39,207 nt of DNA from an uncultured Pirellulaceae bacterium (lineage in GTDB: Bacteria > Planctomycetota > Planctomycetia > Pirellulales > Pirellulaceae). Made by a program: the position numbers and the translations under genes. The notes beneath the pieces are model-generated. The model was not told the DNA's origin. It did not search any database and saw nothing but the letters and a program-made list of their open reading frames with translations. Location of the stretch: the NCBI GenBank assembly GCA_905480235.1, contig CAJQPP010000158.1, forward strand, positions 1 through 39,207, given 5' to 3'. Of this stretch, positions 31,481-39,207 are shown one piece after another (positions within the stretch are counted from its first letter, which is position 1; each line of letters opens with the position of its first letter).

Positions 31481-31921
31481 ATGTCCGAATTTGGCCCGCA
31501 AGTTACTTGGATCGATGAAATCGAGAGGTTACCCAACACCTGCATTACCTGCGGTATGTTCACGGATCGCCTCGTAAAAACTCGAGCCAAGCAACACCAT
31601 CAAAAGATGGTTCCGGCGAGTGAATCCAACTCGATGCAAGCGCTGGGATGCTTGTTGCACCTGCTGGGACCGCTGGGGTTAATCATTGACGCGATTCTCA
31701 GGCATGGTGCCAATGGAAATAAGACGATCGAAAAAACCGTTGTCTCGAAAAGCAGAGTCCGAGTTCCCTGTTGCCCGTTGTGTGCCAGCCAAAGCTTGCC
31801 AGAACCGGAAGAGTCCGATATCGCCGGCGGGAAGTATGCTTTTCAAACGCATCCCCGCTTTAAGGAGCGGCTCCGGGTAATACGCCAGCAGACCGCGGAA
31901 GAAACACAGCCTGACGAGTGA
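31481..31921 (+). CDS. Protein with split CxxC pairs around a hydrophobic segment
   Basis: The 146-residue protein is not recognised. C21-IT-C24 and C97/C98-PL-C101 are spaced like the halves of a zinc ribbon, but between them (54-74, MQALGCLLHLLGPLGLIIDA) lies a hydrophobic segment long enough to cross or dip into the membrane. The rest is polar, with a basic, arginine-rich C-terminal helix (FKERLRVIRQQT). The ATG follows closely behind a TATAAA at 31456-31461, so the leader would be very short and no ribosome site is present. It precedes the GTPase pair by about 217 non-coding bases; a functional link is possible but not shown. Confidence 0.65.
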   Translation: MSEFGPQVTWIDEIERLPNTCITCGMFTDRLVKTRAKQHHQKMVPASESNSMQALGCLLHLLGPLGLIIDAILRHGANGNKTIEKTVVSKSRVRVPCCPLCASQSLPEPEESDIAGGKYAFQTHPRFKERLRVIRQQTAEETQPDE

Positions 31922-32138
31922 TGCGGTCTGCATTCGGTGAGATTTGAGCGTCGGATAGACGCGGGGCCTTGCCCAAGGCAGCACGCATGGCGGGGGATTT
32001 TTTGGAGCGGCCTTCATTTTTATGAGTGTGTTTGCTGAAAATTCTTCCGATCTTGGGGAATTTGGTAAATTGCGGAGGCGCGACAGCGAATTTGGGCGTA
32101 GGCAAGCAGCTTTTTCGCCCGATAATGAAAGTGATCCT

Positions 32139-33692
32139 ATGAAAGTCTTCAAATCACTCCGAGGTTTCTTTTTACTCGCGTTGACCGCGGCGTTAGGGGT
32201 TGCGCTGATCTATCTGCCGGGCACGGTCATTCGCCAATATGAAACGGCCCATTCTTTGGGCAGTGTCTGGGGGATCCTGTATCTAACGACTGTGGGCCTG
32301 GGAACTGTTCTGTTTTTAGGAAGTATCGGGTGGACGGTTTGGCGTTTGTGGGGACGCAGCTTGGCCAAGCAGAGGAAGCGAGTCCGTCAGAATAAAAATC
32401 CCAGTAAAATGACCTACGACCAGATGAGTCGAGAGGTTAATGAAAACCTTGAATCGGTCGGCGAATTGGGGGAGGGAGCGGCGTCTTCTGATATTCAGCA
32501 GGAACTTGACCCGCTGGTCAATCTGGTGGAGCACAAACGCAAGCAACAGACATTGGAGATTGTCGCCTTTGGAACGATTTCCAGCGGAAAATCATCGGTC
32601 TTGAATTTGTTGGCCGGCCGGGATGTTTTCGCGACGAATATTCGCGGGGGAACGACCGTGACCCGTAACGAGATTCCTTGGCCGGGAATGGACAAGGTGA
32701 TTTTGGTTGACACCCCTGGATTGGGAGAAATTGAAGGGGCAGCACGCGTTAATGTTTCCGCTGACAGTGCAAAGGACGCAGATATTGTGCTCTTGGTGGT
32801 GGACGGACCAATGCGGGCCAGTGAGTTTGATTTGTTGAAGCAGTTGGGCCAGATGGAAAAACGTATTCTCATATGCCTCAATAAATCCGACTGGTTCACG
32901 GAGCAGGACCGCGAGAAATTACTCGGGCAAATTCGCTCGCAGACAACGGGTGAGGTAGCGGATCGTGACGTGGTAGCAATCCAGGCGCAAGTTGGCTTTC
33001 GTACGCGACGCCAGATTCTTACGGACGGTGCAACCGTTGATGAAAGGGTGGAAATTGAGCCCGATATTGGGCCCCTCGCCGAACGCTTGACGCGTGTCAT
33101 TGACGACGACGGCAAACGTTTGATTATGGCCAATCTGTTGTTGCAATCGCGTGGCTTGGTAGAAAAAGCCAAGGGCCGTGTCAAAGAGGCCTTGGATGAA
33201 CGTGCCTGGAAAGTGGTCGACAAACACATGTGGGGTGCCGGAGGGGCTGCCGCGTTGGTCCCTTTTCCCATTATCGATCTAGCCGCCGGCGTGGGCATCA
33301 GCACCAAGATGATCGTCGATTTAGCCGAGGTCTACCAACAGAAAGTGGATCTGGAAACGGCCGGACAATGGCTCAATGAGATGGGCAAGAATTTGATTGG
33401 TGTGTTGGGTGCGAACGCAGCCGCACCCGCGGTTGCCGCGTTGGTTGGTTCCCTGTTAAAAACAGTTCCCATTGCAGGACAACTCGCCGGTGGTGTACTG
33501 CAGGGGGCGGTTCAGGCATTAGTCACACGCTGGATCGGCAGCGTGTTTATTGAATACTTCCGAAATGAAATGGAAACCCCGGTGGGCGGGCTGGCGGGAT
33601 TGGCACGGCGGCAATGGGAAGAGGTGACTACGGTGAATGAGCTGCGTAAATTGCTGACTAAGGCACGACGAAACCTCTCGGATCAGGATTGA
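32139..33692 (+). CDS. Membrane-anchored GTPase with DUF697-like domain
   Basis: The preferred start is ATG 32139 (517 residues), because the protein then opens with a membrane hairpin (8-30 and 45-70). ATG 32022 would add 39 polar residues and cannot be excluded. The dynamin/Era-like G domain carries G1 GTISSGKS (145-152), a G2-region Thr in GGTTVTRNE, G3 DTPG (191-194) and G4 NKSD (248-251). The C-terminal part (about 365-480) has hydrophobic helices (GGAAALVPFPIIDLAAGVGI, KTVPIAGQLAGGVLQGAVQA), as in DUF697 proteins. Such proteins are thought to act at membranes in stress or envelope functions. The next gene is a second GTPase beginning four bases after its stop. Confidence 0.85.
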   Translation: MKVFKSLRGFFLLALTAALGVALIYLPGTVIRQYETAHSLGSVWGILYLTTVGLGTVLFLGSIGWTVWRLWGRSLAKQRKRVRQNKNPSKMTYDQMSREVNENLESVGELGEGAASSDIQQELDPLVNLVEHKRKQQTLEIVAFGTISSGKSSVLNLLAGRDVFATNIRGGTTVTRNEIPWPGMDKVILVDTPGLGEIEGAARVNVSADSAKDADIVLLVVDGPMRASEFDLLKQLGQMEKRILICLNKSDWFTEQDREKLLGQIRSQTTGEVADRDVVAIQAQVGFRTRRQILTDGATVDERVEIEPDIGPLAERLTRVIDDDGKRLIMANLLLQSRGLVEKAKGRVKEALDERAWKVVDKHMWGAGGAAALVPFPIIDLAAGVGISTKMIVDLAEVYQQKVDLETAGQWLNEMGKNLIGVLGANAAAPAVAALVGSLLKTVPIAGQLAGGVLQGAVQALVTRWIGSVFIEYFRNEMETPVGGLAGLARRQWEEVTTVNELRKLLTKARRNLSDQD

Positions 33693-33696
33693 ATAT

Positions 33697-35034
33697 TTGA
33701 CGCATTCGCAAACAACAGTCGAGGACCAGCAATACCACGAAGCTATCGCGGCGGTTGAAAATACGCTTGCGCGATTGCGTGGGTGCCCACCTCGCGAGTT
33801 GGCGGAACTTCAGGCCGACATCAAACAGCTTGAAGAGATGTACCAAAAAGTTACTTCGGGCCGAATTGAGATTGTAATTTTCGGTGAAATCAGCACGGGC
33901 AAATCAGCACTGATCAATGCTCTGGTCGGCCGAGCTGTCGCAGAAGTTGATGTGCAAGGTGGTTGGACTAAACAAGTGTGGGGAACTGCTTGGGATGGTG
34001 TCGGATATCGGGTTCCCGGCTTGGATCGTAGTGAAGTGGTGTTGGTTGACACGCCGGGAATTAATGAGATCGGTGGGAATGACCGAACGCAGTTAGCGGA
34101 AACGACCGCACGTCGCGCGGATCTGATTCTTTTTGTAACGGATTCCGATCTCAACGAGACGGAGTACACGGCGTTAGTGGAACTGGCTGGCATCCAAAAA
34201 CCCATCCTGCTTGTACTCAATAAAATAGACCTTTATTCCGAGGTCGAACGAGTTGAGTTGGATGGTATCTTGCAACGGCATGTTGCAGGGATGGTGCCGC
34301 ATGAAAATATTGTTCATACCATGGCTGACCCCCGTCCCATTGAATACGTCATTCACCAACCAGATGGATCAACCAAAACAGAGTGGAAAAAACCAGAACC
34401 TCAAGTTGAAAACCTAAAACGTTTGATTTTGGAAACCTTCGAACGGGAAGGGCTTGATTTGATCGCCTTGAATGCTGCTATGTATGCGGCGGATAAGAGT
34501 GACAAAATCTCGACGCTCCGCGTGAAGATGCGAAATCGTCGGGCTGACCAGGTGATTTGGACGCTCGCATCAACCAAAGCGATTGCGGTGGCAGCCAATC
34601 CGATTCCAGGAGTGGATATCTTGAGCGGGTTAGCGGTCGATGCGGTTATGATTTCGTCGTTATCCAAAGTCTACGGATTGAATTTTTCGATGGCCCAGGC
34701 GCGGGGATTGGCAAAAGCCATTTCTAAAGCGGCCGGGATTATTGCATTAGGGGAATTGACCTCTTGGGGTGCCAGTTTTTTCAAGCTGGTGACCGGGACG
34801 CTGGGAACAGCCCTCACTTTGTTGCCGCAAGGTGCTGCGGCGGGATACAGCTCGTATATCATTGGGCAAGCAGCTAAACACTATTTCGAGCATGGTGGCT
34901 CTTGGGGGGCCGAATCGGCGAAGTCGGTGGTCAGTCAGATTCTCGATGAAACCGACAAAGATTCCATTCTCAATCACCTGAAGGATGAAATACGGCGCCG
35001 ACTTTCGGTAAACCGACACGCCGAAACGGTGTGA
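33697..35034 (+). CDS. Second GTPase with DUF697-like domain
   Basis: The 445-residue protein starts at TTG 33697, four bases after the first GTPase stops; the first in-frame ATG is far inside, so a TTG start with translational coupling is likely. The G domain has G1 GEISTGKS (63-70), G3 DTPG (118-121) and G4 NKID near 170. Residues 290-420 contain hydrophobic helices (TKAIAVAANPIPGVDILSGL, TLGTALTLLPQGAAAGYSSY) as in DUF697. It lacks the N-terminal membrane hairpin of its neighbour. The two are homologous but clearly diverged, suggesting a paired membrane-bound and soluble GTPase that may form a mixed oligomer. The pairing is seen; the interaction is inferred. Confidence 0.85.
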   Translation: MTHSQTTVEDQQYHEAIAAVENTLARLRGCPPRELAELQADIKQLEEMYQKVTSGRIEIVIFGEISTGKSALINALVGRAVAEVDVQGGWTKQVWGTAWDGVGYRVPGLDRSEVVLVDTPGINEIGGNDRTQLAETTARRADLILFVTDSDLNETEYTALVELAGIQKPILLVLNKIDLYSEVERVELDGILQRHVAGMVPHENIVHTMADPRPIEYVIHQPDGSTKTEWKKPEPQVENLKRLILETFEREGLDLIALNAAMYAADKSDKISTLRVKMRNRRADQVIWTLASTKAIAVAANPIPGVDILSGLAVDAVMISSLSKVYGLNFSMAQARGLAKAISKAAGIIALGELTSWGASFFKLVTGTLGTALTLLPQGAAAGYSSYIIGQAAKHYFEHGGSWGAESAKSVVSQILDETDKDSILNHLKDEIRRRLSVNRHAETV

Positions 35035-35143
35035 TCTACCCGTTATGCAGCAGCTTTTCTGTGGTAGGGTTATAACCCGAAACTTACTGGTTTCTCGCCG
35101 GTTATGGTCCGCTTTGCTGTCTAGCCATTCGCCCCAAATAAAT

Positions 35144-35638
35144 ATGTCTGAATCCCGCTCAATTCTTTTTGTCTGCATGGGAAATATTTGTCGATCGCCG
35201 GCAGCCGATGGTCTGTTGTTGGATTTCATCCAGAAAAACCAGAGGAGTTCTGAAATCCAACTCCACGTCGATTCGGCCGGCACACACAGTTATCACGTCG
35301 GTGAACCAGCGGATGCGCGGATGAGGCAGGCGGCGTCGCGGCGCGGTTTCGATTTGCAGAGTCGCGCCCGCCGGGTCACTGCAAAAGACCTGCACGCTTT
35401 TGATTTCGTATTAGCCATGGATCGAGAGAATTTAACGGCGATTCAAGCTTTGGGTGATGGTTTGGTACCCGAGGCAACTGCGACCATTGCGCTGTTCAGC
35501 GATTATCTGGATGACAGTTGGCCGACGGATGTTCCGGATCCATACTATGGCGGTGAGGACGGCTTTGAATATGTTTTGGAAATGATAGAAACTGCCTGTC
35601 CGCGGATTTACGCAGCCTTGACCTCCGTGCAGGCTTGA
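35144..35638 (+). CDS. Low-molecular-weight protein-tyrosine phosphatase family protein
   Basis: The start is ATG 35144 (164 residues), which places the P-loop near the N-terminus as usual; the longer frame adds 33 unlike residues. The P-loop is C11-MGNI-C16-R17-S18, with the catalytic cysteine at 11 and the arginine at 17. The general acid is Asp132 in DVPDPYYGG. The family removes phosphate from tyrosine, or sometimes arginine, residues of proteins and often controls exopolysaccharide kinases. Length and motifs are normal and the protein is cytoplasmic. It follows the GTPase pair by 109 bases and precedes a kinase-like gene. No bacterial tyrosine kinase is in the window. Confidence 0.93.
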   Translation: MSESRSILFVCMGNICRSPAADGLLLDFIQKNQRSSEIQLHVDSAGTHSYHVGEPADARMRQAASRRGFDLQSRARRVTAKDLHAFDFVLAMDRENLTAIQALGDGLVPEATATIALFSDYLDDSWPTDVPDPYYGGEDGFEYVLEMIETACPRIYAALTSVQA

Positions 35639-35753
35639 CGCATACCCAATCAACGGCTGCAGGCATGACCGTCTGTTTGAGCTTGGGATCTTTATGAGTT
35701 CACCTTGGACGAAAATCATCAATCCTTATGTTGCATAAGAACGGAGCGGTGTG

Positions 35754-36650
35754 ATGGGTGGGTCTGCTTTTCAAATCGCAACCGCGGCTTGTCATTTGTT
35801 GGCAGAGTTGGCTGGCGAGAACGTCCAGCCCGTTGCTTTCCGGCCTGTTCAGGGCGGATGTATCAACGACGCAATTTATCTGGAAACCGCCCAACATCGC
35901 TATTTCGTAAAATCTCATGCTGACCTCGAAGCCGCTGCGATGTTTCAAGCGGAAGCCGAAGGCCTACGTTGGCTTTCCCGGGGTTCATTGCAGGTTCCGG
36001 ATGTCGTGGTGCATGGAATGGTTGACGGTGGCCCCGCGATGTTGGTACTGGACTGGATCGAGTCGCGAACGCCGACCGTGCACTTTTCAGAACAATTGGG
36101 CCGCGGGTTAGCCGAGCTGCATGCGCAGGTTTTATCGAAGGAGTGCGGATGGTCCTCCGACAACTTTCTTGGGACATCCGTTCAACGCAATGAACGTCGG
36201 ACTGATTGGGTGGAATTTTGGAGAGAAAATCGCTTGAGTTACCAACTCGAGCTGGCTTTTCGTAACGGCCTAATTGCCACGGAGTGGCGTGGCAGGTGTG
36301 AGCAATTTCTAGACCGACTCGATGAAGTTTTGGGTTTTCAAAATGCCCCTTACTCCTTGTTGCACGGTGACTTGTGGAGCGGGAATTACATGGTTGGCAA
36401 TACCGGCGAGCCCACGCTGATTGACCCCGCTGTTTATTATGGGCAAGCGGAGGCCGATTTTGGCATCATTGCGCTATTTGGCGGATTTGAGCAACGTTTT
36501 TTTGATGCTTATCATGAATTGCGACCTCGTCAGGATGGGTTTACAGAACGCGTGGAGATCTACAAGCTGTACCACTTGTTGAATCACCTGAACCTGTTCG
36601 GTACGAGTTACCTCGCGCCCAGCCTTGCGATCATCCAGCAATTCTCATGA
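35754..36650 (+). CDS. Fructosamine/ketosamine-3-kinase family protein
   Basis: These kinases phosphorylate sugar adducts on proteins so that the adducts fall off, a deglycation repair. The 298-residue protein starts at ATG 35754 with GGAG seven bases upstream; GTG 35751 is adjacent. Motifs: a nucleotide-loop-like PVQGGCINDAIYLE (31-44), the lysine in YFVKSH (53), catalytic HGDLWSGN (204-211, with Asp206 and Asn211) and the metal ligand in TLIDPAVYYG (Asp224). Length is standard and the protein is cytoplasmic. Its stop overlaps the next start (ATGA), so it is co-translated with the secreted EEP-fold protein. The family call is strong; the exact substrate is not known. Confidence 0.9.
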   Translation: MGGSAFQIATAACHLLAELAGENVQPVAFRPVQGGCINDAIYLETAQHRYFVKSHADLEAAAMFQAEAEGLRWLSRGSLQVPDVVVHGMVDGGPAMLVLDWIESRTPTVHFSEQLGRGLAELHAQVLSKECGWSSDNFLGTSVQRNERRTDWVEFWRENRLSYQLELAFRNGLIATEWRGRCEQFLDRLDEVLGFQNAPYSLLHGDLWSGNYMVGNTGEPTLIDPAVYYGQAEADFGIIALFGGFEQRFFDAYHELRPRQDGFTERVEIYKLYHLLNHLNLFGTSYLAPSLAIIQQFS

Positions 36651-37894
36651 AAATATTTTTCTTTCTGTGGGGAGGGACTCTTATCGGATGGTTGGCATCC
36701 AGTTTCCTAGTGGCAGTGATGCCGCAGATTCCCCTAAATGAAACAACCTGCTCGTTGCATTCAGCAAATACGAAGGAGCATTCGCTAGATGTAGGTGGGG
36801 TGATCCGCTTCGCGACTTACAACGTAGCGCTGAATCGAAAAAACGCTGGTGATTTGATTGCTGAATTGAAAGACGAGAAGGCGTCAAAAATTGCACAAAT
36901 CGCCGAGGTTATTCAGCGCATCAAACCGGATGTTATTTTGTTGAATGAAGTCGATTATGACGAGCACGGACAGGCGATCAAATTACTCCAACAGAATTAT
37001 CTCGGCGTCAGTCAAAATCGCACACCTGCCATCACCTATCCCCATGTTTATCTAGGGCCCGTGAATACGGGTTTGGAATCCCCTTGTGATCTGAACCAGG
37101 ATGGCAAAATTGCCTTGCCCGATGATGGGTACGGTTATGGTGCTTTCCCCGGCCAATATGGGATGGTACTGCTGTCAAAATATCCGATTGAAAAAGCGCA
37201 AGTGCGGACCTTTCAGAACTTTCTCTGGCGAGATATGCCAGATGCTAAAAGGCCCAGAAACGAAGACGGAAGTCTTTTTTATCCGCAGGAAATATTCGCC
37301 AAATTGCGTCTGCCTTCAAAAAGTGTTTGGGATGTGCCCATTACTATTCATGGGCAGACGGTGCATCTGATTTGCGCTCATCCCACACCTCCGGTATTTG
37401 ACGGGGCCGAGGATCGAAATGGGTGTCGCAATCACGACGAAATCAGGATGGTCGTCGATTATGCAGCCGGGAATGCAGATTACATTTACGATGACAAAGG
37501 AGTGCGGGGTGGGTTAGCAGCCGACAGTCGCTTCGTGATCGTGGGCGATATGAATGCCGATCCGTTCGATGGCGATAGCTTGCAAGGGGCAGCTCAGTGG
37601 CTGACGGAATCTGCAGCGATCAACCACACAAAAGTGCCAGCCAGCTGGGGCGCAGCCTATGCCGCCAGCAGGAGCGGTGAAAAGAATCAGACCCAGCGTG
37701 GTAATCCTGCTCACGATACGGGAGATTTTAATGATCAATTCTCTGGCAACTTGCGCGTGGATTACTGTCTGCCTTCGCGGCAGTTGCGGATCGTCGATGC
37801 CGGTGTTTTTTGGCCACATGTACAGGAAAGCAGGTTCGAGCTTAATCGGGCGTCCGATCATCATCTGGTCTGGGTCGATGTGGAATTTCCTTGA
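36647..37894 (+). CDS. Exported endonuclease/exonuclease/phosphatase-fold protein
   Basis: The 415-residue protein has an N-terminal signal peptide (1-24). The DNase I-like fold motifs are RFATYNVALN (about 54), LLNEVD (metal-binding Glu), a VVGDMNADPFDG-type block (here VIVGDMNADP) and the final SDHHLVWVDVEF with the catalytic Asp-His. An inserted loop DLNQDGKIALPDDG near residue 147 resembles an EF-hand calcium site. The family includes nucleases and phosphodiesterases acting on nucleic acids or phospholipids. Export suggests scavenging of extracellular phosphate or nucleotides. The start overlaps the kinase-like gene by four bases. It converges on dnaE2 with a 37-base gap. Confidence 0.88.
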   Translation: MKIFFFLWGGTLIGWLASSFLVAVMPQIPLNETTCSLHSANTKEHSLDVGGVIRFATYNVALNRKNAGDLIAELKDEKASKIAQIAEVIQRIKPDVILLNEVDYDEHGQAIKLLQQNYLGVSQNRTPAITYPHVYLGPVNTGLESPCDLNQDGKIALPDDGYGYGAFPGQYGMVLLSKYPIEKAQVRTFQNFLWRDMPDAKRPRNEDGSLFYPQEIFAKLRLPSKSVWDVPITIHGQTVHLICAHPTPPVFDGAEDRNGCRNHDEIRMVVDYAAGNADYIYDDKGVRGGLAADSRFVIVGDMNADPFDGDSLQGAAQWLTESAAINHTKVPASWGAAYAASRSGEKNQTQRGNPAHDTGDFNDQFSGNLRVDYCLPSRQLRIVDAGVFWPHVQESRFELNRASDHHLVWVDVEFP

Positions 37895-37931
37895 ATATTG
37901 ATGGGGATTCAAGGGAGGTTGGCAAGAGGAT

Positions 37932-39207
37932 TTAGCGAAAGTCCCGAGAGCGAGTCTTCAAATCTTCACTTTCGCCCAGTCGTTCGGCCAAATCCTCTAG
38001 GCGGTTCACAATCACATGAGTGACACCGCTGCGCCGTTCCAATTTGCCATGGGCAATCCAGGCGGGGCGCGTGCGTACGATTTGATAATAACGTTCCCAA
38101 ATAGAAGGCTTGATAATCAAGTTAAGGGGCCCGGTTTCGTCCTCCAAAGTGACAAAGGTAATGCCCTTGGCGGTGGAGGGGCGCTGTCTCAAAATGACCA
38201 AACCAGCGACTCGCAAATGCCGCTCATTTGGCTTGGTATCCAGATCTTCCGCAGTACTGACGCGAAGCTGATCCAGTTGCTTTCGGTAGAAGGAAATGGG
38301 GTGAGCTCGCAAGGAAAGCCCGATGCTGCGATAGTCGGCAAAGACCTCATCTTGTTCTGCCAAGGCGGGTAGCAAGGCATCCTCGTCATCTTCCGCATGT
38401 AGGTCATTGAAGAGGGGTTGATGTTGGGGTGTTTTTTCTTGTCCCAGTGCCTGCCACAAAGCGACCCGTCGATCCTGCTTTAAAGAAGCTAGGGCAGCGG
38501 CTCGACTGAGTTGTTCAATGGTCGCCTGACCCAATCGTGTCCGGCGTCCAAAATCGGCCATGGATGGGAAGGGGCCATGCTCTCGTGCCTCCATGATGCG
38601 AACGGCCGCTGCAGTTCGTAAACCGTTGATCTGCCGCAGGCCTAGACGTATCGCTGGTTGCGGCAAAGGCGAAGCGTGAGGGTGGTTAGTGGATGAAGCG
38701 GAGGGTGTTGAGACAGCGGCTGAGTTCCAAGCCAGCGTATTATCCCAATCGCTGTAGTTCACATCCGCGGGCAGTACCTCGACACCGTGTCGTTGCACGT
38801 CGGCAATCAGTTGAGCGGGTGCGTAAAAACCCATGGGCTGAGCGTTTAATAACGAAGCCGTGAAGGCAGCCGGATAATAGTGTTTTAACCAGCAAGAGAT
38901 ATAAACCAGTTTTGCAAAGCTGGCGGCGTGTGACTCCGGGAAACCGTATTCGCCAAAGCCGCGAATTTGTCGAAAAACCTGTTCGGCAAACTCTCCGTCT
39001 AATCCTTGTGCTCGCATGCCGCGCATCAATTTTTCACGAAAGACCTCGATCACACCAGATTTTCGCCAAGCTCCCATCGCGCGTCGTAACTGGTCGGCTT
39101 CGCCGGGCGTGAAACCTGCCGCCACCACCGCCAGTTTCATCGCTTGCTCTTGGAAGATAGGGACTCCCAAGGTGCGATGTAAAACGGCTTTGATTTTTTC
39201 ATTAGGG
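37932..39207 (-). CDS. dnaE2: Error-prone DNA polymerase DnaE2, C-terminal part (right edge cut)
   Basis: This is the 3' part of an alpha-type DNA polymerase III subunit used in mutagenic lesion bypass (also called ImuC). The frame is open to the right edge, and the residues before the internal TTG 39170 continue the family sequence (NEKIKAVLHRTLGVPIFQEQ). Visible parts: the polymerase block GFGEYGFPESHAASFAKLVY, then QPMGFYAPAQLIADVQRHGV and the DVNYSDWD motif that favours DnaE2 over DnaE1. A helix-hairpin-helix-like region (RLGLRQINGLRTAAAVRI) follows, then an OB fold near the end (LRVAGLVILRQRPSTAKGIT). There is no PHP domain in view because the N-terminus is off the window. The usual partners imuA and imuB are not visible. 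Confidence 0.93.
   Translation of the reverse strand, partial: PNEKIKAVLHRTLGVPIFQEQAMKLAVVAAGFTPGEADQLRRAMGAWRKSGVIEVFREKLMRGMRAQGLDGEFAEQVFRQIRGFGEYGFPESHAASFAKLVYISCWLKHYYPAAFTASLLNAQPMGFYAPAQLIADVQRHGVEVLPADVNYSDWDNTLAWNSAAVSTPSASSTNHPHASPLPQPAIRLGLRQINGLRTAAAVRIMEAREHGPFPSMADFGRRTRLGQATIEQLSRAAALASLKQDRRVALWQALGQEKTPQHQPLFNDLHAEDDEDALLPALAEQDEVFADYRSIGLSLRAHPISFYRKQLDQLRVSTAEDLDTKPNERHLRVAGLVILRQRPSTAKGITFVTLEDETGPLNLIIKPSIWERYYQIVRTRPAWIAHGKLERRSGVTHVIVNRLEDLAERLGESEDLKTRSRDFR

Noticed and set aside
31679..32152. 157-codon minus-strand frame across the CxxC gene and its downstream gap
   Set aside because: It has no recognisable motif, overlaps a better plus-strand frame for half its length, and ends without operon context.
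32495..33307. 270-codon open frame on the minus strand
   Set aside because: It lies wholly inside the first GTPase gene, opposite its G domain, and has no family features; it is a shadow of the real frame.
1..39207. Mobile elements, CRISPR arrays or prophage
   Set aside because: I found no transposase, integrase, terminal inverted repeats, regularly spaced repeats or phage structural genes on either strand.

Overview
The window looks like chromosomal DNA of a planctomycete, most likely a Pirellulales-type bacterium. This is inferred from gene content: a sulfotransferase, a very small protein with a PEP-CTERM-like tail, paired membrane GTPases, DnaE2, a heme-copper oxidase operon with unusual subunits, and several small proteins I cannot assign. 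Base composition is roughly balanced, many genes lack a clear Shine-Dalgarno site, and GTG/TTG starts are frequent. I see no rRNA, tRNA, CRISPR array, insertion sequence or prophage gene, so the region reads as stable core/accessory chromosome.

Layout. (1) 1-5191, plus strand: a flagellar-type export cluster, fliF (3' part), a reduced fliG-like gene, fliO, fliP, fliQ, fliR and an flhB that stops before the autocleavage domain. (2) 5244-8813, minus strand: an unknown 183-aa protein, a SNF2-family helicase and a sulfotransferase, apparently co-transcribed. (3) 9130-10706, plus strand: a self-contained transcription unit (good promoter, 153-aa unknown protein, strong terminator) and an alpha/beta hydrolase. 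(4) 10764-20269, minus strand: a respiratory block read from high to low coordinate: secreted cupredoxin-like protein, a 49-aa lipoprotein candidate, diheme cytochrome c lipoprotein, coxB, coxA, heme O synthase, coxC, a double-domain Sco protein, a DUF420/CtaM-like protein and a small CPxC membrane protein. (5) 20434-24563: purD (+), a YacP/NYN-domain protein and a mini PEP-CTERM-like protein (-), pyruvate kinase (+). (6) 25088-31265: two small unknown proteins, a TPR lipoprotein, and a minus-strand operon of an ABC-2 permease and two CNNM/CorC-type membrane proteins. (7) 31481-37894, plus strand: a CxxC protein, two tandem GTPases, a low-molecular-weight phosphatase, a fructosamine-kinase-like protein and a secreted endonuclease/exonuclease/phosphatase-fold protein. 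(8) 37932 to the right edge, minus strand: the C-terminal part of DnaE2.

How the genes work together. The oxidase block encodes the three core subunits of an A2-type (YSHPAVY) cytochrome oxidase plus heme farnesylation, CuA delivery (Sco), a CtaM-like assembly factor and a dedicated cytochrome c, so it is close to a full build kit for one terminal oxidase. Its subunit III carries a ~220-residue coiled-coil insertion in a loop predicted to be periplasmic, and its Sco protein is a tandem fusion. The flagellar-type cluster is the other unusual region: the FlhB lacks the NPTH switch domain, and the FliG-like protein lacks a recognisable middle domain and does not keep the charged torque residues. 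Together these suggest a divergent flagellum or a repurposed export apparatus. These two regions are the best candidates for under-described biology here.
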